Shown here: positions 54,517-62,906 of the stretch, piece after piece
Layout: each line of letters opens with the position of its first letter
How positions within the stretch are numbered: position 1 is the stretch's first letter
Assembly (NCBI RefSeq): GCF_001190925.1
Contig: NZ_CP011072.1
Span: forward strand, 1,426,001 to 1,490,000
DNA length: 64,000 bases
Source: Azoarcus sp. CIB
Lineage (GTDB): Bacteria > Pseudomonadota > Gammaproteobacteria > Burkholderiales > Rhodocyclaceae
Direction of reading: 5' to 3'
Notes under the pieces: model-generated
Database searches by the model: none
The model's input: only the letters and a program-made list of their open reading frames with translations
What the model was told of the DNA's origin: nothing
Made by a program: the position numbers and the translations under genes

Positions 54517-57105
54517 TTGAAGGACCATTCGAAGGGGGCGCAGCGCCTGCCTTTCATCATTTACGGCGTTGCGGTGCTGGCGGGCGTGATGCTGATGATC
54601 GGTTTCGCGCGATTCAATACGCTGCACGAGGTCTTCCTTGGCGCGAATTTCAACGCCGTGCATGGCGCGCGCACGCTGCTGAAGGCGCGCTACTTTCTCG
54701 GCCATGCGCAGGAGCGTATCGAACGTGCCGGCGACGATGTCCTGAAGCGCAGCCAGCACCTCGCCCACGCCGCAGAGGCGCTCGCACTCGCGGCGAGCTA
54801 CGGCGCCGAAGGGCAGGACGCGGACCCCGCGCTGCGCCGCTCGCTGTTGAGCCGAATCGCCCCGATCCGCGAGTCGGTTTCGCGCGTGGCGATGCTCGAC
54901 AGCGCTGCAGCGGACGAACAGCTCGCCGAGGTGGTCCGCGAGGTGCGCCGGCTGGCGGGCGATTTCGAGGCGGCTGAACTCGACCGCTGGGGTGTGCTGT
55001 CCTCACTGAATGCGCAGCTCGCCGATCGCATGGACGGCATGCGCCTGATCATTGCCGCAATCGTCGCGGGGTTTGCCCTTCTGATGTGGATGCTCGGCTG
55101 GGCGCTGCTGCAGGCGCGCCGGGCCGAGGTCGGCCTGCGACGCGCCAAGGAGGGGCTCGAGGCGGTCCAGCAGACCACCCTGGATGCGGCCGCCGTCGGT
55201 ATCGCCTACGTGGATACGAGCAATCCCGCCGACCGCCGCATTACGCGGGCCAATCGCCAGATGGCGGCGATCTTCGGCTATTCGGAAGGCGGGTTGATCG
55301 GCCTCAGGACGGCGGACCTGTTTCCCGATGCGGGATCCCACGAACAGGTGGCGAGCCGGGCGCTGCCCGGGCTCGTGGCAGGCGAGGTGCTGCGCATGGA
55401 AACGCAAATGCGTCGTCGCAGCGGAGAGGTGTTCTGGTGCGCATTGTCGTGCAAGGCGATCGATCCCGACGATTTGGGTCGCGGTGTGGTGTTGGCCTTC
55501 GACGACGTCACCGAGCGCAAGACCGCGGAAACCGAGGTGCGCGATGCGCGCGAACGTGCCGAGGCCTGCAGCCGTGCGAAGAGCGACTTCCTCGCCAACA
55601 TGAGCCATGAGATCCGCACGCCCTTCACGGGCATTCTGGGGGTGCTCGATCTGCTGCGTCACGCGAACCTGACGGAACAGCAGGACCGCTACGTCCGCCT
55701 CGCGCACGACAGCGCGCGGCAGTTGCTAGGCATCGTCAACGACATCCTCGACATCTCCCGCATCGAGGCCGGCAAGCTCGTGATCCGGCCGGAGAGCTTC
55801 GAACCGCGTTCGCTGTTCGGCGATGTCGCGCTGATCCACGAGGCGGCTGCCGAGCGCAAGAAGCTGCGCTTCAAGATCTCCTGGAGCGGGGACATCCCGC
55901 CGCTGCTGCAAGGTGACCCGGTGCGCTTGCGGCAGGTGGTCGACAACCTGCTCGGCAACGCAGTGAAGTTTACCCCCGCCGGCGGGGTGACCCTGAGCGT
56001 CGGCTGGTTGCCGACGGATGCCGGCAGAGGGCGTCTCAGGGTGGAGGTGCGTGACACCGGCATCGGGATCGCACGCGAGTGCCAGGAAAGCATCTTCGAG
56101 AAGTTCGGGCAGGCCGATTCGTCGACGACGCGCACGTTCGGCGGCAGCGGACTGGGACTCGCGATCTGCCGGCAGCTTGTCGGGCTGATGGGCGGCGAAC
56201 TGGGCCTCAAAAGCCGCGAGGGCTCGGGCAGCACCTTCTGGTTCGAGCTCCCGCTCGAGCTGGGCGATCCGCAGCCTGCGCCGGTACCGCGAGCCGTGCC
56301 GCACGCCGTCGCGGCGCGCCTGGCGGGCGCTCGGGTCGTACTCGCGGACGACGTCGAGATGAGCGTGGAAGTGCTCGGCGAATACCTGCGCGCAGGCGGC
56401 TGCGTCGTGCGGTCGGCGCGCAACGGCGACGAGGCCGTCGAATTGGTGCACGAGTGGAAACCCGACTTGGTGCTGATGGACTGCCAGATGCCGGGCACGG
56501 ACGGCTACGAGGCGACGCGTCGCATCCGCCTGCTCGAGGATTCTGAGCGGCACACGCCGATCATCGCCCTGACGGCGTTCGCAATGAGCGGGGATCGCGA
56601 CAAGTGCCTCGAGGCCGGGATGGACGACTACCTGTCCAAACCGGTGGAGCGCGACGTGTTGCTCGGGACGCTCGTGAAGTGGTTGCGGTGCGAGGGCGCA
56701 GCGCGCTCGGGGCGGGCGGAGTTCGTCGGGCGGGTGCTGCTCGTCGACGACGATCCGGCCATCCGCGAGGCGAGCTGCGGCCTGCTGGAAGCGCTGGGCT
56801 GCGAAGTGAAGCTTGCCGCCTCGGGCCACGAAGCCCTTGAGGTCGCACGCGACGATGCGAACCTCGATATTGTGCTGATGGATTGCCGCATGCCCGGCAT
56901 GGACGGCTGGGAAACGAGTCGCGCGTGGCGCGAGCACGAGCGCGAATTCGGCCAGACGCCCACCGCGATCGTCGCCCTCACGGCCGGCGAACGCGACGAG
57001 AACTTCGAGCGTTGCCGCGAGGCGGGAATGGACGACTTCCTCGGCAAACCGTTCTCGCCGGCCGAATTGAGCGGATTGCTAGGGCGCTGGCTCGCCCGGG
57101 GGTGA
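54517..57105 (+). CDS. Hybrid sensor histidine kinase with two receiver domains
   Basis: About 862 aa: TM helix (~13-33), ~145-residue periplasmic domain, TM helix (~177-197), PAS (~215-335), HisKA with FLANMSHEIRTP (phospho-His), ATPase domain (N-box DNLLGNAVKFTP, DTGIGIA, GGSGLGLAI), receiver 1 (VLMDCQMPGTDG) and receiver 2 (VLMDCRMPGMDG). No HPt domain is visible, so the relay needs a separate phosphotransferase. TTG 54517 has GGGGAAG 6 nt upstream; GTG 54490, with no ribosome site, is the outer alternative. It diverges from the LivK-type binding protein, which may present its ligand. Confidence 0.9.
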   Translation: MKDHSKGAQRLPFIIYGVAVLAGVMLMIGFARFNTLHEVFLGANFNAVHGARTLLKARYFLGHAQERIERAGDDVLKRSQHLAHAAEALALAASYGAEGQDADPALRRSLLSRIAPIRESVSRVAMLDSAAADEQLAEVVREVRRLAGDFEAAELDRWGVLSSLNAQLADRMDGMRLIIAAIVAGFALLMWMLGWALLQARRAEVGLRRAKEGLEAVQQTTLDAAAVGIAYVDTSNPADRRITRANRQMAAIFGYSEGGLIGLRTADLFPDAGSHEQVASRALPGLVAGEVLRMETQMRRRSGEVFWCALSCKAIDPDDLGRGVVLAFDDVTERKTAETEVRDARERAEACSRAKSDFLANMSHEIRTPFTGILGVLDLLRHANLTEQQDRYVRLAHDSARQLLGIVNDILDISRIEAGKLVIRPESFEPRSLFGDVALIHEAAAERKKLRFKISWSGDIPPLLQGDPVRLRQVVDNLLGNAVKFTPAGGVTLSVGWLPTDAGRGRLRVEVRDTGIGIARECQESIFEKFGQADSSTTRTFGGSGLGLAICRQLVGLMGGELGLKSREGSGSTFWFELPLELGDPQPAPVPRAVPHAVAARLAGARVVLADDVEMSVEVLGEYLRAGGCVVRSARNGDEAVELVHEWKPDLVLMDCQMPGTDGYEATRRIRLLEDSERHTPIIALTAFAMSGDRDKCLEAGMDDYLSKPVERDVLLGTLVKWLRCEGAARSGRAEFVGRVLLVDDDPAIREASCGLLEALGCEVKLAASGHEALEVARDDANLDIVLMDCRMPGMDGWETSRAWREHEREFGQTPTAIVALTAGERDENFERCREAGMDDFLGKPFSPAELSGLLGRWLARG

Positions 57106-57237
57106 GCGTGCGGACCCACCCGTCGCCGCGCCGCGTCCGGCCCGACCGGGTGCTATGGTGAAGGTGACGGCCGCTCGCACAGGTATCGTTCCGGCATGAC
57201 GCCGCGGCGCGGCCCCACACAGCGGAGGCGTGACACC

Positions 57238-57723
57238 ATGAATCTGATTCCTGTCAGGATCGACAAACCCGAACCGATCAACGTCATCCTCGGCCAGACG
57301 CACTTCATCAAGTCGGTCGAGGATATCCACGAAGCGCTCGTCAATGCGGTGCCCGGCATCCGCTTCGGGCTCGCGTTCTGCGAAGCGTCCGGCGATCGCC
57401 TGATCCGCTGGTCGGGCACCGACCAAGCACTGGTATTGCTGGCCCAGACGAACGCGCACGCGATCGGCGCGGGTCACAGCTTCATCGTCTTTCTCGGCGA
57501 AGGTTTCTATCCGGTCAATGTCCTCAACGCGATCAAGCAGGTGCCCGAGGTGTGCCGCATCTTCTGTGCGACGTCGAATCCAGTCGAGGTTCTGCTGGCG
57601 GAAACGGGGCAGGGGCGCGGGATCATCGGTGTCGTCGACGGTTATCCGCCGCTCGGGATCGAGGACGATGAGAAGATCGAAGCGCGCAAGCTGCTGCTGC
57701 GGCAAATCGGCTACAAGCTCTGA
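57238..57723 (+). CDS. Adenosine-specific kinase family protein (DUF355)
   Basis: 161 aa covering the whole compact DUF355 fold: PINVILGQTHFIKSVEDIHEALVNAVPGIRFGLAFCEASGDRLIRWSG, then HSFIVFLGEGFYPVNVLNAIKQVPEVCRIFCATSNP and GIIGVVDGYPPLGIEDDEKIE. The name comes from archaeal structures and assays; the bacterial role is uncertain. GGAGG lies ~9 nt before ATG 57238. It is the last normal gene before the tRNA-Thr-associated duplication. Confidence 0.82.
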   Translation: MNLIPVRIDKPEPINVILGQTHFIKSVEDIHEALVNAVPGIRFGLAFCEASGDRLIRWSGTDQALVLLAQTNAHAIGAGHSFIVFLGEGFYPVNVLNAIKQVPEVCRIFCATSNPVEVLLAETGQGRGIIGVVDGYPPLGIEDDEKIEARKLLLRQIGYKL

Positions 57724-57837
57724 GTTTCTGCACATTCGCGCCAGGGCAAACATCAATCCTGGATGACGGTGTGCGCGAGTGGACGTGCAGAAACGAAAAA
57801 GCCAAACCGTGAAGGTTGGCTTGAATCGTTGAGTCCG

Positions 57838-57870
57838 TTGGTGCCGACAATCTGACTCGAACAGATGACC
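57838..57870. repeat. Duplicated tRNA-Thr 3' end (attachment-site copy)
   Basis: 33 bp identical to 58930-58962, covering the T-arm, acceptor strand and CCA of tRNA-Thr. A related terminator hairpin (AAGCCAA-A-CC/GGTTGGCTT, 57799-57822) lies just before it, like the one before the true tRNA end. This is the expected footprint of a tRNA-targeting integrase. Confidence 0.75.
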
Positions 57871-58134
57871 GCTGCTGCCGGTCTTCCTGCGCTCTCTCTG
57901 CATGGCCTGCGCCGCTCCATCGGTACGTTGGCCGAATGGGTGGAATGCCCGGTCGGCGTGTCCGCGCAGATCATGGGGCATAAACCGAGTGCCATTGCCG
58001 AGAAGCATTACCGCCGCCGGCCGCTCGACCTGTTGCGCCAGTGGCACACGAAGATTGAGGGCTGGATTCTGGAGCAGGCCGGAATCGAGCAGCCGGATTC
58101 CTGGCAGTCGACGGGTTTGCGCGTCGTGGCATAG
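57856..58134 (+). pseudogene. C-terminal remnant of a tyrosine recombinase (integrase)
   Basis: The ~90 residues contain LSLHGLRRSIGTLAEW (box II His-x2-Arg), SAQIMGHKPSAIAEKHYRRRP (GHK/His and catalytic Tyr) and a helical tail typical of phage and island integrases. The N-terminal three quarters are missing, and the frame runs straight into the 33-bp att copy, where a stop (57853-57855) precedes it. ATG 57865 within the att copy is fortuitous. Confidence 0.8.
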
Positions 58135-58141
58135 CATCGAC

Positions 58142-58169
58142 TTGCTGTTTATACAAAAATTTATATACT
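58142..58169 (+). promoter_or_regulatory. Promoter of the RelE-type toxin gene, probably leaderless
   Basis: TTGCTG (58142-58147), a 16-bp AT-rich spacer and TATACT (58164-58169). The start of transcription would fall at about the toxin ATG (58176). The spacer contains a near-palindrome TATACAAAAATTTATATA, a possible antitoxin site. Confidence 0.5.
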
Positions 58170-58175
58170 TAGCCC

Positions 58176-58502
58176 ATGAAGCCGATTTCCTTCCGTGGAA
58201 CTGCGCTCGATGATCTGCGCCAGTTTCCGTTGAATGCACGTCGCGAGGCCGGTTATCAACTCGATCTGGTGCAGCACGGGCAAGAGCCAATCGACTGGAA
58301 GCCCATGAACAGCGTAGGACAGGGGGTGAAGGAGATTCGCATACGAGACGCCGACGGCGCGTTTCGCGTGATCTATCTGGCCAAGCTGGCTGATGCCGTG
58401 CACGTGTTGCACTGCTTTCAGAAAAAGACGGAAAAGACAGCGGATGCCGACATTGAACTTGCCCGCAAGCGTTACCGGGTACTCATGGGAGAGCAACGAT
58501 GA
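58176..58502 (+). CDS. RelE/HigB-like (Gp49 family) toxin
   Basis: 108 aa of the phage-derived Gp49/HigB type: ISFRGTALDDLRQFPLNARREAGYQLDLVQHG, then VKEIRIRDADGAFRVIYLAKLADAVHVLHCFQKKTEKT and a helical end. It should be a ribosome-dependent mRNA interferase. The order is toxin first, antitoxin second with a 4-nt overlap (ATGA), as in higBA systems. No Shine-Dalgarno precedes ATG 58176, and the promoter abuts it. Confidence 0.88.
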   Translation: MKPISFRGTALDDLRQFPLNARREAGYQLDLVQHGQEPIDWKPMNSVGQGVKEIRIRDADGAFRVIYLAKLADAVHVLHCFQKKTEKTADADIELARKRYRVLMGEQR

Positions 58503-58789
58503 CGACTCAGACCTTTACCAGCGTGTGGGATGCGATCGAGGATACGCCGCAACAGGTCGCAAGCATGCGGGCCAAGGCTGAACTGATGCGCGCCTTGGAG
58601 CAGACGATCCGCCAGCGCGGCATGACGCAGCAGGACGCCGCCGCACTTTTCGGTGTGACCCAGCCGCGAATCTCGGACCTGATGCGCGGCAAGATCAATC
58701 TGTTTTCGCTTGATGCGTTGATTGATATGGCAGCGACCGCGGGCCTGTCGCCGCACATCGTATTCGAGAACGAACCGCTTGCTGCTTGA
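58499..58789 (+). CDS. HigA-like XRE family antitoxin
   Basis: 96 aa with a helix-turn-helix (QRGMTQQDAAALFGVTQPRISDLMRGKINLFSLDALI) and a short C-terminal strand, the usual partner of Gp49-type toxins. It probably neutralises the toxin and represses the AT-rich promoter at 58142-58169. The ATGA overlap couples its translation to the toxin. Confidence 0.9.
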   Translation: MTTQTFTSVWDAIEDTPQQVASMRAKAELMRALEQTIRQRGMTQQDAAALFGVTQPRISDLMRGKINLFSLDALIDMAATAGLSPHIVFENEPLAA

Positions 58790-58886
58790 CTGAGCTTGTG
58801 GGGTCCCAAGAGCCGGACGCAAACGCAGTGCGCGAATTTCGTTCTCTACCAATTCTCTACCGAGTCACAGGGAGAGCATGGAACAC

Positions 58887-58914
58887 GAAAAAGCCAACCC
58901 CTGCGAGTTGGCTT
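58887..58914 (-). terminator. Terminator of tRNA-Thr
   Basis: On the minus strand AAGCCAAC (58914-58907) pairs with GTTGGCTT (58898-58891) and is followed by a further T run. It ends transcription 17 nt after the tRNA CCA. A diverged copy is at 57799-57822. Confidence 0.6.
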
Positions 58915-58929
58915 AAGTCTCTGAATCCA

Positions 58930-58962
58930 TTGGTGCCGACAATCTGACTCGAACAGATGACC
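58930..58962. repeat. tRNA-Thr end of the 33-bp direct repeat (native attachment site)
   Basis: Identical to 57838-57870. Here the sequence is inside the complete tRNA gene, so this is the native site; the other copy marks the far edge of the integrated or collapsed segment (about 1.09 kb between copies). Confidence 0.75.
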
Positions 58963-59006
58963 TACCGCTTACAAGGCGGTTGCTCTACCAACTGAGCTAT
59001 GCCGGC
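58931..59006 (-). tRNA. tRNA-Thr (anticodon TGT)
   Basis: 76 nt with encoded CCA. On the minus strand the acceptor GCCGGCA pairs with TGTCGGC, the D-arm is GCTC/GAGC, the anticodon stem ACCGC/GCGGT holds loop CTTGTAA (anticodon TGT), the variable loop is AGGTC, and the T-stem ATCTG/CAGAT holds TTCGAGT. Structure and length are standard. Confidence 0.95.
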
Positions 59007-59016
59007 GCGGGCCGGA

Positions 59017-60177
59017 TTATAGCGTAACGCTGGCGTCCTGAAAGCGCTGATAGATCGCTTCGACTTCTTCGCGGCAATGGAGCAGGGCCTGTACCGCAGG
59101 TGCATAGAGCTGGGAACCCGACATGCGTTCGATTTCCTCGAAGGCGTTGTCCAGCGTCCAGGCGGGCTTGTAGCTGCGCGCGCAGGCCAGCGCGTCGAAG
59201 ACGTCGGCGGTAGCGACGATGAGGGCTTCGAGCGGAATCGCGTCGCCGCGGAGGCCATGCGGATAGCCGCTACCGTCCAAGCGTTCGTGGTGCGCGATGA
59301 CGATGTTGCGCAGCATGTCGATGTTCGACAGGGATGCGAGGCCGAAGTCGTTGATCAGGCGTTCGGCCATCTGCAAGCCGACGATGACGTGCCGGCGCAT
59401 CTCCTCGCGTTCGGTATCGTCGAGCTTGCCGGGCTTGAGCAGGATGCGGTCGGGCACGCCGACCTTGCCGATGTCGTGCAGGGCGGAAAACAGGAAGATG
59501 TTTTCCGCGTAGTCGTCGGTCTTGCCGTGCGCCGGGCCGATTTCGCGTGCGATGAGGCGGGCATAGCGCGCCATGCGGTCGAGGTGGGCGCCGGTTTCGA
59601 GGTCGCGCACGTGGGCGAACTGGCTCGCCAGCCTCAGCCCGCCCACCAGCATCTGCACGGTGGCGAGCTCCTGGGTCACGATCATGCCGATGAGATGGCC
59701 GTAGAGCAGGAGGTCAGCGACGACCGGGTCCTGAAAGACGTCGCGCTCGCGGGCGTCGAAGAACAGGAAGCCGAGCAGTTGGTCGCCCCGCCGGATCGGC
59801 AGCGTGAGGCTGGACTGGAAACCTTCGTTGTGCAGCCAGCGCGAGTGCGTCGTGTCGGACTGCGCCAGCTTGCCGAGGTCGTTGAGCACGCGCGCCTGTC
59901 CGCTTTCGGCGATAGCGAGCAGCGAGGGGACGGTGTCGATCGGGCACTCGTAGCCGTTCAGCGGCGTGATCCCCGGCTCGTTGCTGGCGACGAAGGTCTT
60001 GAGGCGCCGCATCTCGGGGTCGTAGAGTGCGACGGCGATGCGTGCGATGGCGGGATAGCGTTCGTGGATGCGCTGGTGCAGTTCACGCACCTTGTCGCTG
60101 ACCGACGCGACGTGCAGGTTTCCGGCCTGCTTGGCGGCGGATGCGGCGAATTCCTGCCAACTGTCGGTGACGCTCAT
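59017..60177 (-). CDS. GAF-HD-GYP cyclic-di-GMP phosphodiesterase
   Basis: 386 aa. A GAF-like sensor (residues ~20-165) is followed by a full HD-GYP domain: HDIGKVGVPDRILLKPGKL, then IVIAHHERLDGSGYPHGLRGDAIPLEALIVATADVFDAL, with all metal-binding His/Asp motifs intact. It should degrade cyclic di-GMP, opposite to the cyclase at 43958. ATG 60177 (MSVTD) is chosen over TTG 60207; neither has a strong ribosome site. It ends 10 nt before the tRNA-Thr 5' end, same strand. Confidence 0.9.
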   Translation of the reverse strand: MSVTDSWQEFAASAAKQAGNLHVASVSDKVRELHQRIHERYPAIARIAVALYDPEMRRLKTFVASNEPGITPLNGYECPIDTVPSLLAIAESGQARVLNDLGKLAQSDTTHSRWLHNEGFQSSLTLPIRRGDQLLGFLFFDARERDVFQDPVVADLLLYGHLIGMIVTQELATVQMLVGGLRLASQFAHVRDLETGAHLDRMARYARLIAREIGPAHGKTDDYAENIFLFSALHDIGKVGVPDRILLKPGKLDDTEREEMRRHVIVGLQMAERLINDFGLASLSNIDMLRNIVIAHHERLDGSGYPHGLRGDAIPLEALIVATADVFDALACARSYKPAWTLDNAFEEIERMSGSQLYAPAVQALLHCREEVEAIYQRFQDASVTL

Positions 60178-60282
60178 GATGTTGGTTCGCGCGGGAACGG
60201 GAATCAATTATCAATTACGGCCCGAGGCGCCGCCAGTACTTTCGACACATCTCCGTGCGTGGCCCTCCGGAACCGGTGCGCT

Positions 60283-61035
60283 TCAGTAGCGGGCGCCGGT
60301 GGTGCGCAGGCGTTCGATGTCCGGGATATGGATCGTGCGCCCCTCGACGACGATCAGGCCAACCTCGGCCAGTTCGTGCAGGATGCGCGAGAAGTGTTCC
60401 TGCGTGAGGTTGAGTCGCGAGGCGATCGTGCCCTTGCTGGTCGGCAGGCGGATCGAGACGCGTCCGCACAGGCCCGGTTCGCCGCTGCTTTCCTCCTCGC
60501 GCAGCAGGTAGCCGACGATGCGCTCGCGACCGGAGAGCAGGGAGTAGGTCTCGACGTCGGCGATGAGGTGGTGCAGGCGCTGCGACAGCCCGGCGATGAT
60601 GCGGCGGCAGAACGTGGGATCGCGGTCCATCTCCTCGAACACCACGCTCTTGGCGATGTGCAGCAGCCGGCTATCGCTGAGGGCCTGTGCCATCACGAAG
60701 TAGGGCTTCTCCATGAACATCACCGCCTCGCCGAAGCTCTGGCCCGGGCGCATGATCTCGATGACCTTTTCCTGGCCTTCGGCGGAGGTGAAAGCGAGTT
60801 TGATCTGGCCGCACAGCACCAGGTGGAAGCCGTGGCAGGGGTCGCCGCGGTGGAACAGCACGGTGCCCTTGTCGACGTTCTGTTCGCGCACGCCGCGCGC
60901 GAAGCGGGCAAGTTCGCCGGGGTCGAATCCTTCGAGGAGCGGGACATGGGCGAGCAGACGACACAGGTTCTCGGTGTCCGCGTGCGGCGTCACGGGCAGG
61001 CCCGAGCGCTCGCGCAGGCAGTCGGTCAAGGGCAT
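60283..61035 (-). CDS. Crp/Fnr family regulator (Dnr/NnrR-like)
   Basis: 250 aa with a cyclic-nucleotide-binding-like domain (GTVLFHRGDPCHGFHLVLCGQIKL...GQSFGEAVMF) and a Crp winged helix (TSKGTIASRLNLTQEHFSRILHELAEVGLI). No N-terminal FNR cysteine cluster is present, so it resembles the NO-responsive Dnr/NnrR group. It starts 4 nt after norD in the same direction, supporting a role in nitric-oxide or denitrification control. Confidence 0.85.
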   Translation of the reverse strand: MPLTDCLRERSGLPVTPHADTENLCRLLAHVPLLEGFDPGELARFARGVREQNVDKGTVLFHRGDPCHGFHLVLCGQIKLAFTSAEGQEKVIEIMRPGQSFGEAVMFMEKPYFVMAQALSDSRLLHIAKSVVFEEMDRDPTFCRRIIAGLSQRLHHLIADVETYSLLSGRERIVGYLLREEESSGEPGLCGRVSIRLPTSKGTIASRLNLTQEHFSRILHELAEVGLIVVEGRTIHIPDIERLRTTGARY

Positions 61036-61039
61036 GGCA

Positions 61040-62905
61040 TCACCGCGTGAGTTGGGCGTAGAACATGGGCAAACGCGCCGGCAGTTCTTCCGGCTTGCGG
61101 ATCACCGCGAAGCCGGCCGGGCCGAAGAGGTGCGGGAGGTAGCCGGCGCCCTCGCGGTCTATCGTCACGCAGAAGGGCACGAGACCGAGCTTGCGCGCCT
61201 CGGATACGGCAATGCGCGTGTCCTCGATGCCATAGCGGCCTTCGTAGAGATCCAGGTCGTTGGGCTTGCCGTCCGACAGGATCAGGAGGATGCGCCGCGC
61301 GGCGGGCTCGGCGGCGAGGATCTGGCTCGAGCGCCGGATCGCGGCGCCGAGGCGCGTGTAGTAGCCGGGTTTGATCGCGCTGATGCGGCCGCGGATGCGA
61401 TCATCGAAGCGGTCGCCGAAGTCCTTCAGCCGATGGAAGCGCACCTGGCTGCGTTTTACGGAGGAGAAGCCGGCGATCGCGAAGCGGTCCCCCGTGGCAC
61501 CAAGCGCCTCGCCGAAGAGCAGCAAGGCGTCGCGGATCACGTCGATGACGCGCGCTTCGCTCGACACCCAGCTGTCCGTGGACAGGGAAAGGTCGGCGAG
61601 CACCATGCAGGCGAGATCGCGTTCGCGCTTTTCCAGCGACAGCCAGAGTTGGTCCGAGGGGTGGCGGCCCACGGCGCGGTCCGTCTGCGCGCGCACGACC
61701 GCGTCGACGTCGAGCTCGGAGCCGTCGACCTGCGCCTTGATCCAGCGCCGTCCCGGTTGCAGCGCCGCAAACTGCTGGTGCAGGCGCTTGGCGGTGCGGC
61801 GAAGGTGCTCAGGCAGCGGGCAGGGCTGGGCATCGCGCGCGGCGAGTTCAGCCAGGCGCACGTGGTCTTCCAGCAGCACGCCCTTGCGGTAATCCCATTC
61901 CGGCAGGGGGATGCCAGGGCCGAGCACGATGTCGTCCTCGGCCGCAGAAGGAAGGTCGAGATCGAAGCGCACCTTGGAGGCGACGCGTTCCGTGTCCTGC
62001 GTGAGCGACAGGTGGTCGAGGTCGCGCGCCGCATCGGCGGCGTTCGGGTCGGGGTCGTCGTCTGAAGGCCGGTTGATGCGCAGGAACTCAGCGATCGCGA
62101 GCAGGCTTTCCGCGCGGAACATCAGCAGCAGGCCGTTCTTTTCCTTCGGCATGTCGACCTGCTCGGCACGGTGGGCGCGGCGCTCGGATTCGTCGAAGGC
62201 CGGCGGGCCACCGTCAGCGGTCTGCTCCGGATCGGCGCCGCTGCGGCGCGTCGCGCCTCCCGTTGCGGCCAGCGATCCGGTGAGCCACAGCAGCACGGGG
62301 TGAGCCGGCGGCGTGCCCTGCGCCACGGCCGGGAGCGCGAACACGGTGCCCGGCGCTTCCAGCGCGCGCCGGATCGCGCGTTCGCGCTCGGCCTCCTGCG
62401 GCGGCAACTTCTCGGGCTTGGGGCGCTTCGGCAGATAGGCCTCGACCAGCCGCCGGTAGCGCGGCGCAAGCCCGGGCCACGCATGCAGTGCGGCGCAGGT
62501 CGCGAACTGGTTGCGGCGGAAGTCCCGGTCGGCTTCGTCGTCGCCTTCGGCGGCGAGGCCTTCGTGCGCGGCGGCGAGCGCAGCGAGCCACAGGTAGAGA
62601 TCGCGGTTCAGCGATTTCTCCGGGAAGGCGTCGATCTCCGGCGGCAGCCGCAGCGTAGACGGGTCCATGCGCGCCCGCGCCGCGCGGTCGCCGGCGCCGG
62701 CGATGCGGGCGAGCAGGCCGCGCCGCGCACCATGCTCGTCGTTGGTTGCCGCGGCAACGCGCAGGCCCGGATCGCCCCCCAGCGCGCGGAAGAACACGCC
62801 CGCCGTGCGTTCGATGTCCTTGAGCCGTACGACCGCGTCGGGGTGGTTGCCGACCGCGGCGCGGGTGATCAGACGGTGCCAGATCTTGCCTACGGCTTCT
62901 TCCAT
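61040..62905 (-). CDS. norD: Nitric oxide reductase activation protein NorD
   Basis: 621 aa with a long helical N-terminal part and a C-terminal von Willebrand A domain: LADLSLSTDSW forms the MIDAS start, LILSDGKPNDLDLYEGRYGIEDTR the later acidic motif. NorD works with the AAA+ protein NorQ to insert metal into NorB. Both ends are tightly packed (1 nt from the upstream 4Fe-4S gene, 4 nt from the regulator), indicating a denitrification operon running leftward. norQ and norCB are not in this window. Confidence 0.92.
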   Translation of the reverse strand: MEEAVGKIWHRLITRAAVGNHPDAVVRLKDIERTAGVFFRALGGDPGLRVAAATNDEHGARRGLLARIAGAGDRAARARMDPSTLRLPPEIDAFPEKSLNRDLYLWLAALAAAHEGLAAEGDDEADRDFRRNQFATCAALHAWPGLAPRYRRLVEAYLPKRPKPEKLPPQEAERERAIRRALEAPGTVFALPAVAQGTPPAHPVLLWLTGSLAATGGATRRSGADPEQTADGGPPAFDESERRAHRAEQVDMPKEKNGLLLMFRAESLLAIAEFLRINRPSDDDPDPNAADAARDLDHLSLTQDTERVASKVRFDLDLPSAAEDDIVLGPGIPLPEWDYRKGVLLEDHVRLAELAARDAQPCPLPEHLRRTAKRLHQQFAALQPGRRWIKAQVDGSELDVDAVVRAQTDRAVGRHPSDQLWLSLEKRERDLACMVLADLSLSTDSWVSSEARVIDVIRDALLLFGEALGATGDRFAIAGFSSVKRSQVRFHRLKDFGDRFDDRIRGRISAIKPGYYTRLGAAIRRSSQILAAEPAARRILLILSDGKPNDLDLYEGRYGIEDTRIAVSEARKLGLVPFCVTIDREGAGYLPHLFGPAGFAVIRKPEELPARLPMFYAQLTR

Positions 62906-62906
62906 G

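Noticed and set aside
60197-60210. ATTGAT direct repeat near the HD-GYP start as an FNR/Dnr box
   Set aside because: The copies are in direct orientation and do not form TTGAT-N4-ATCAA.
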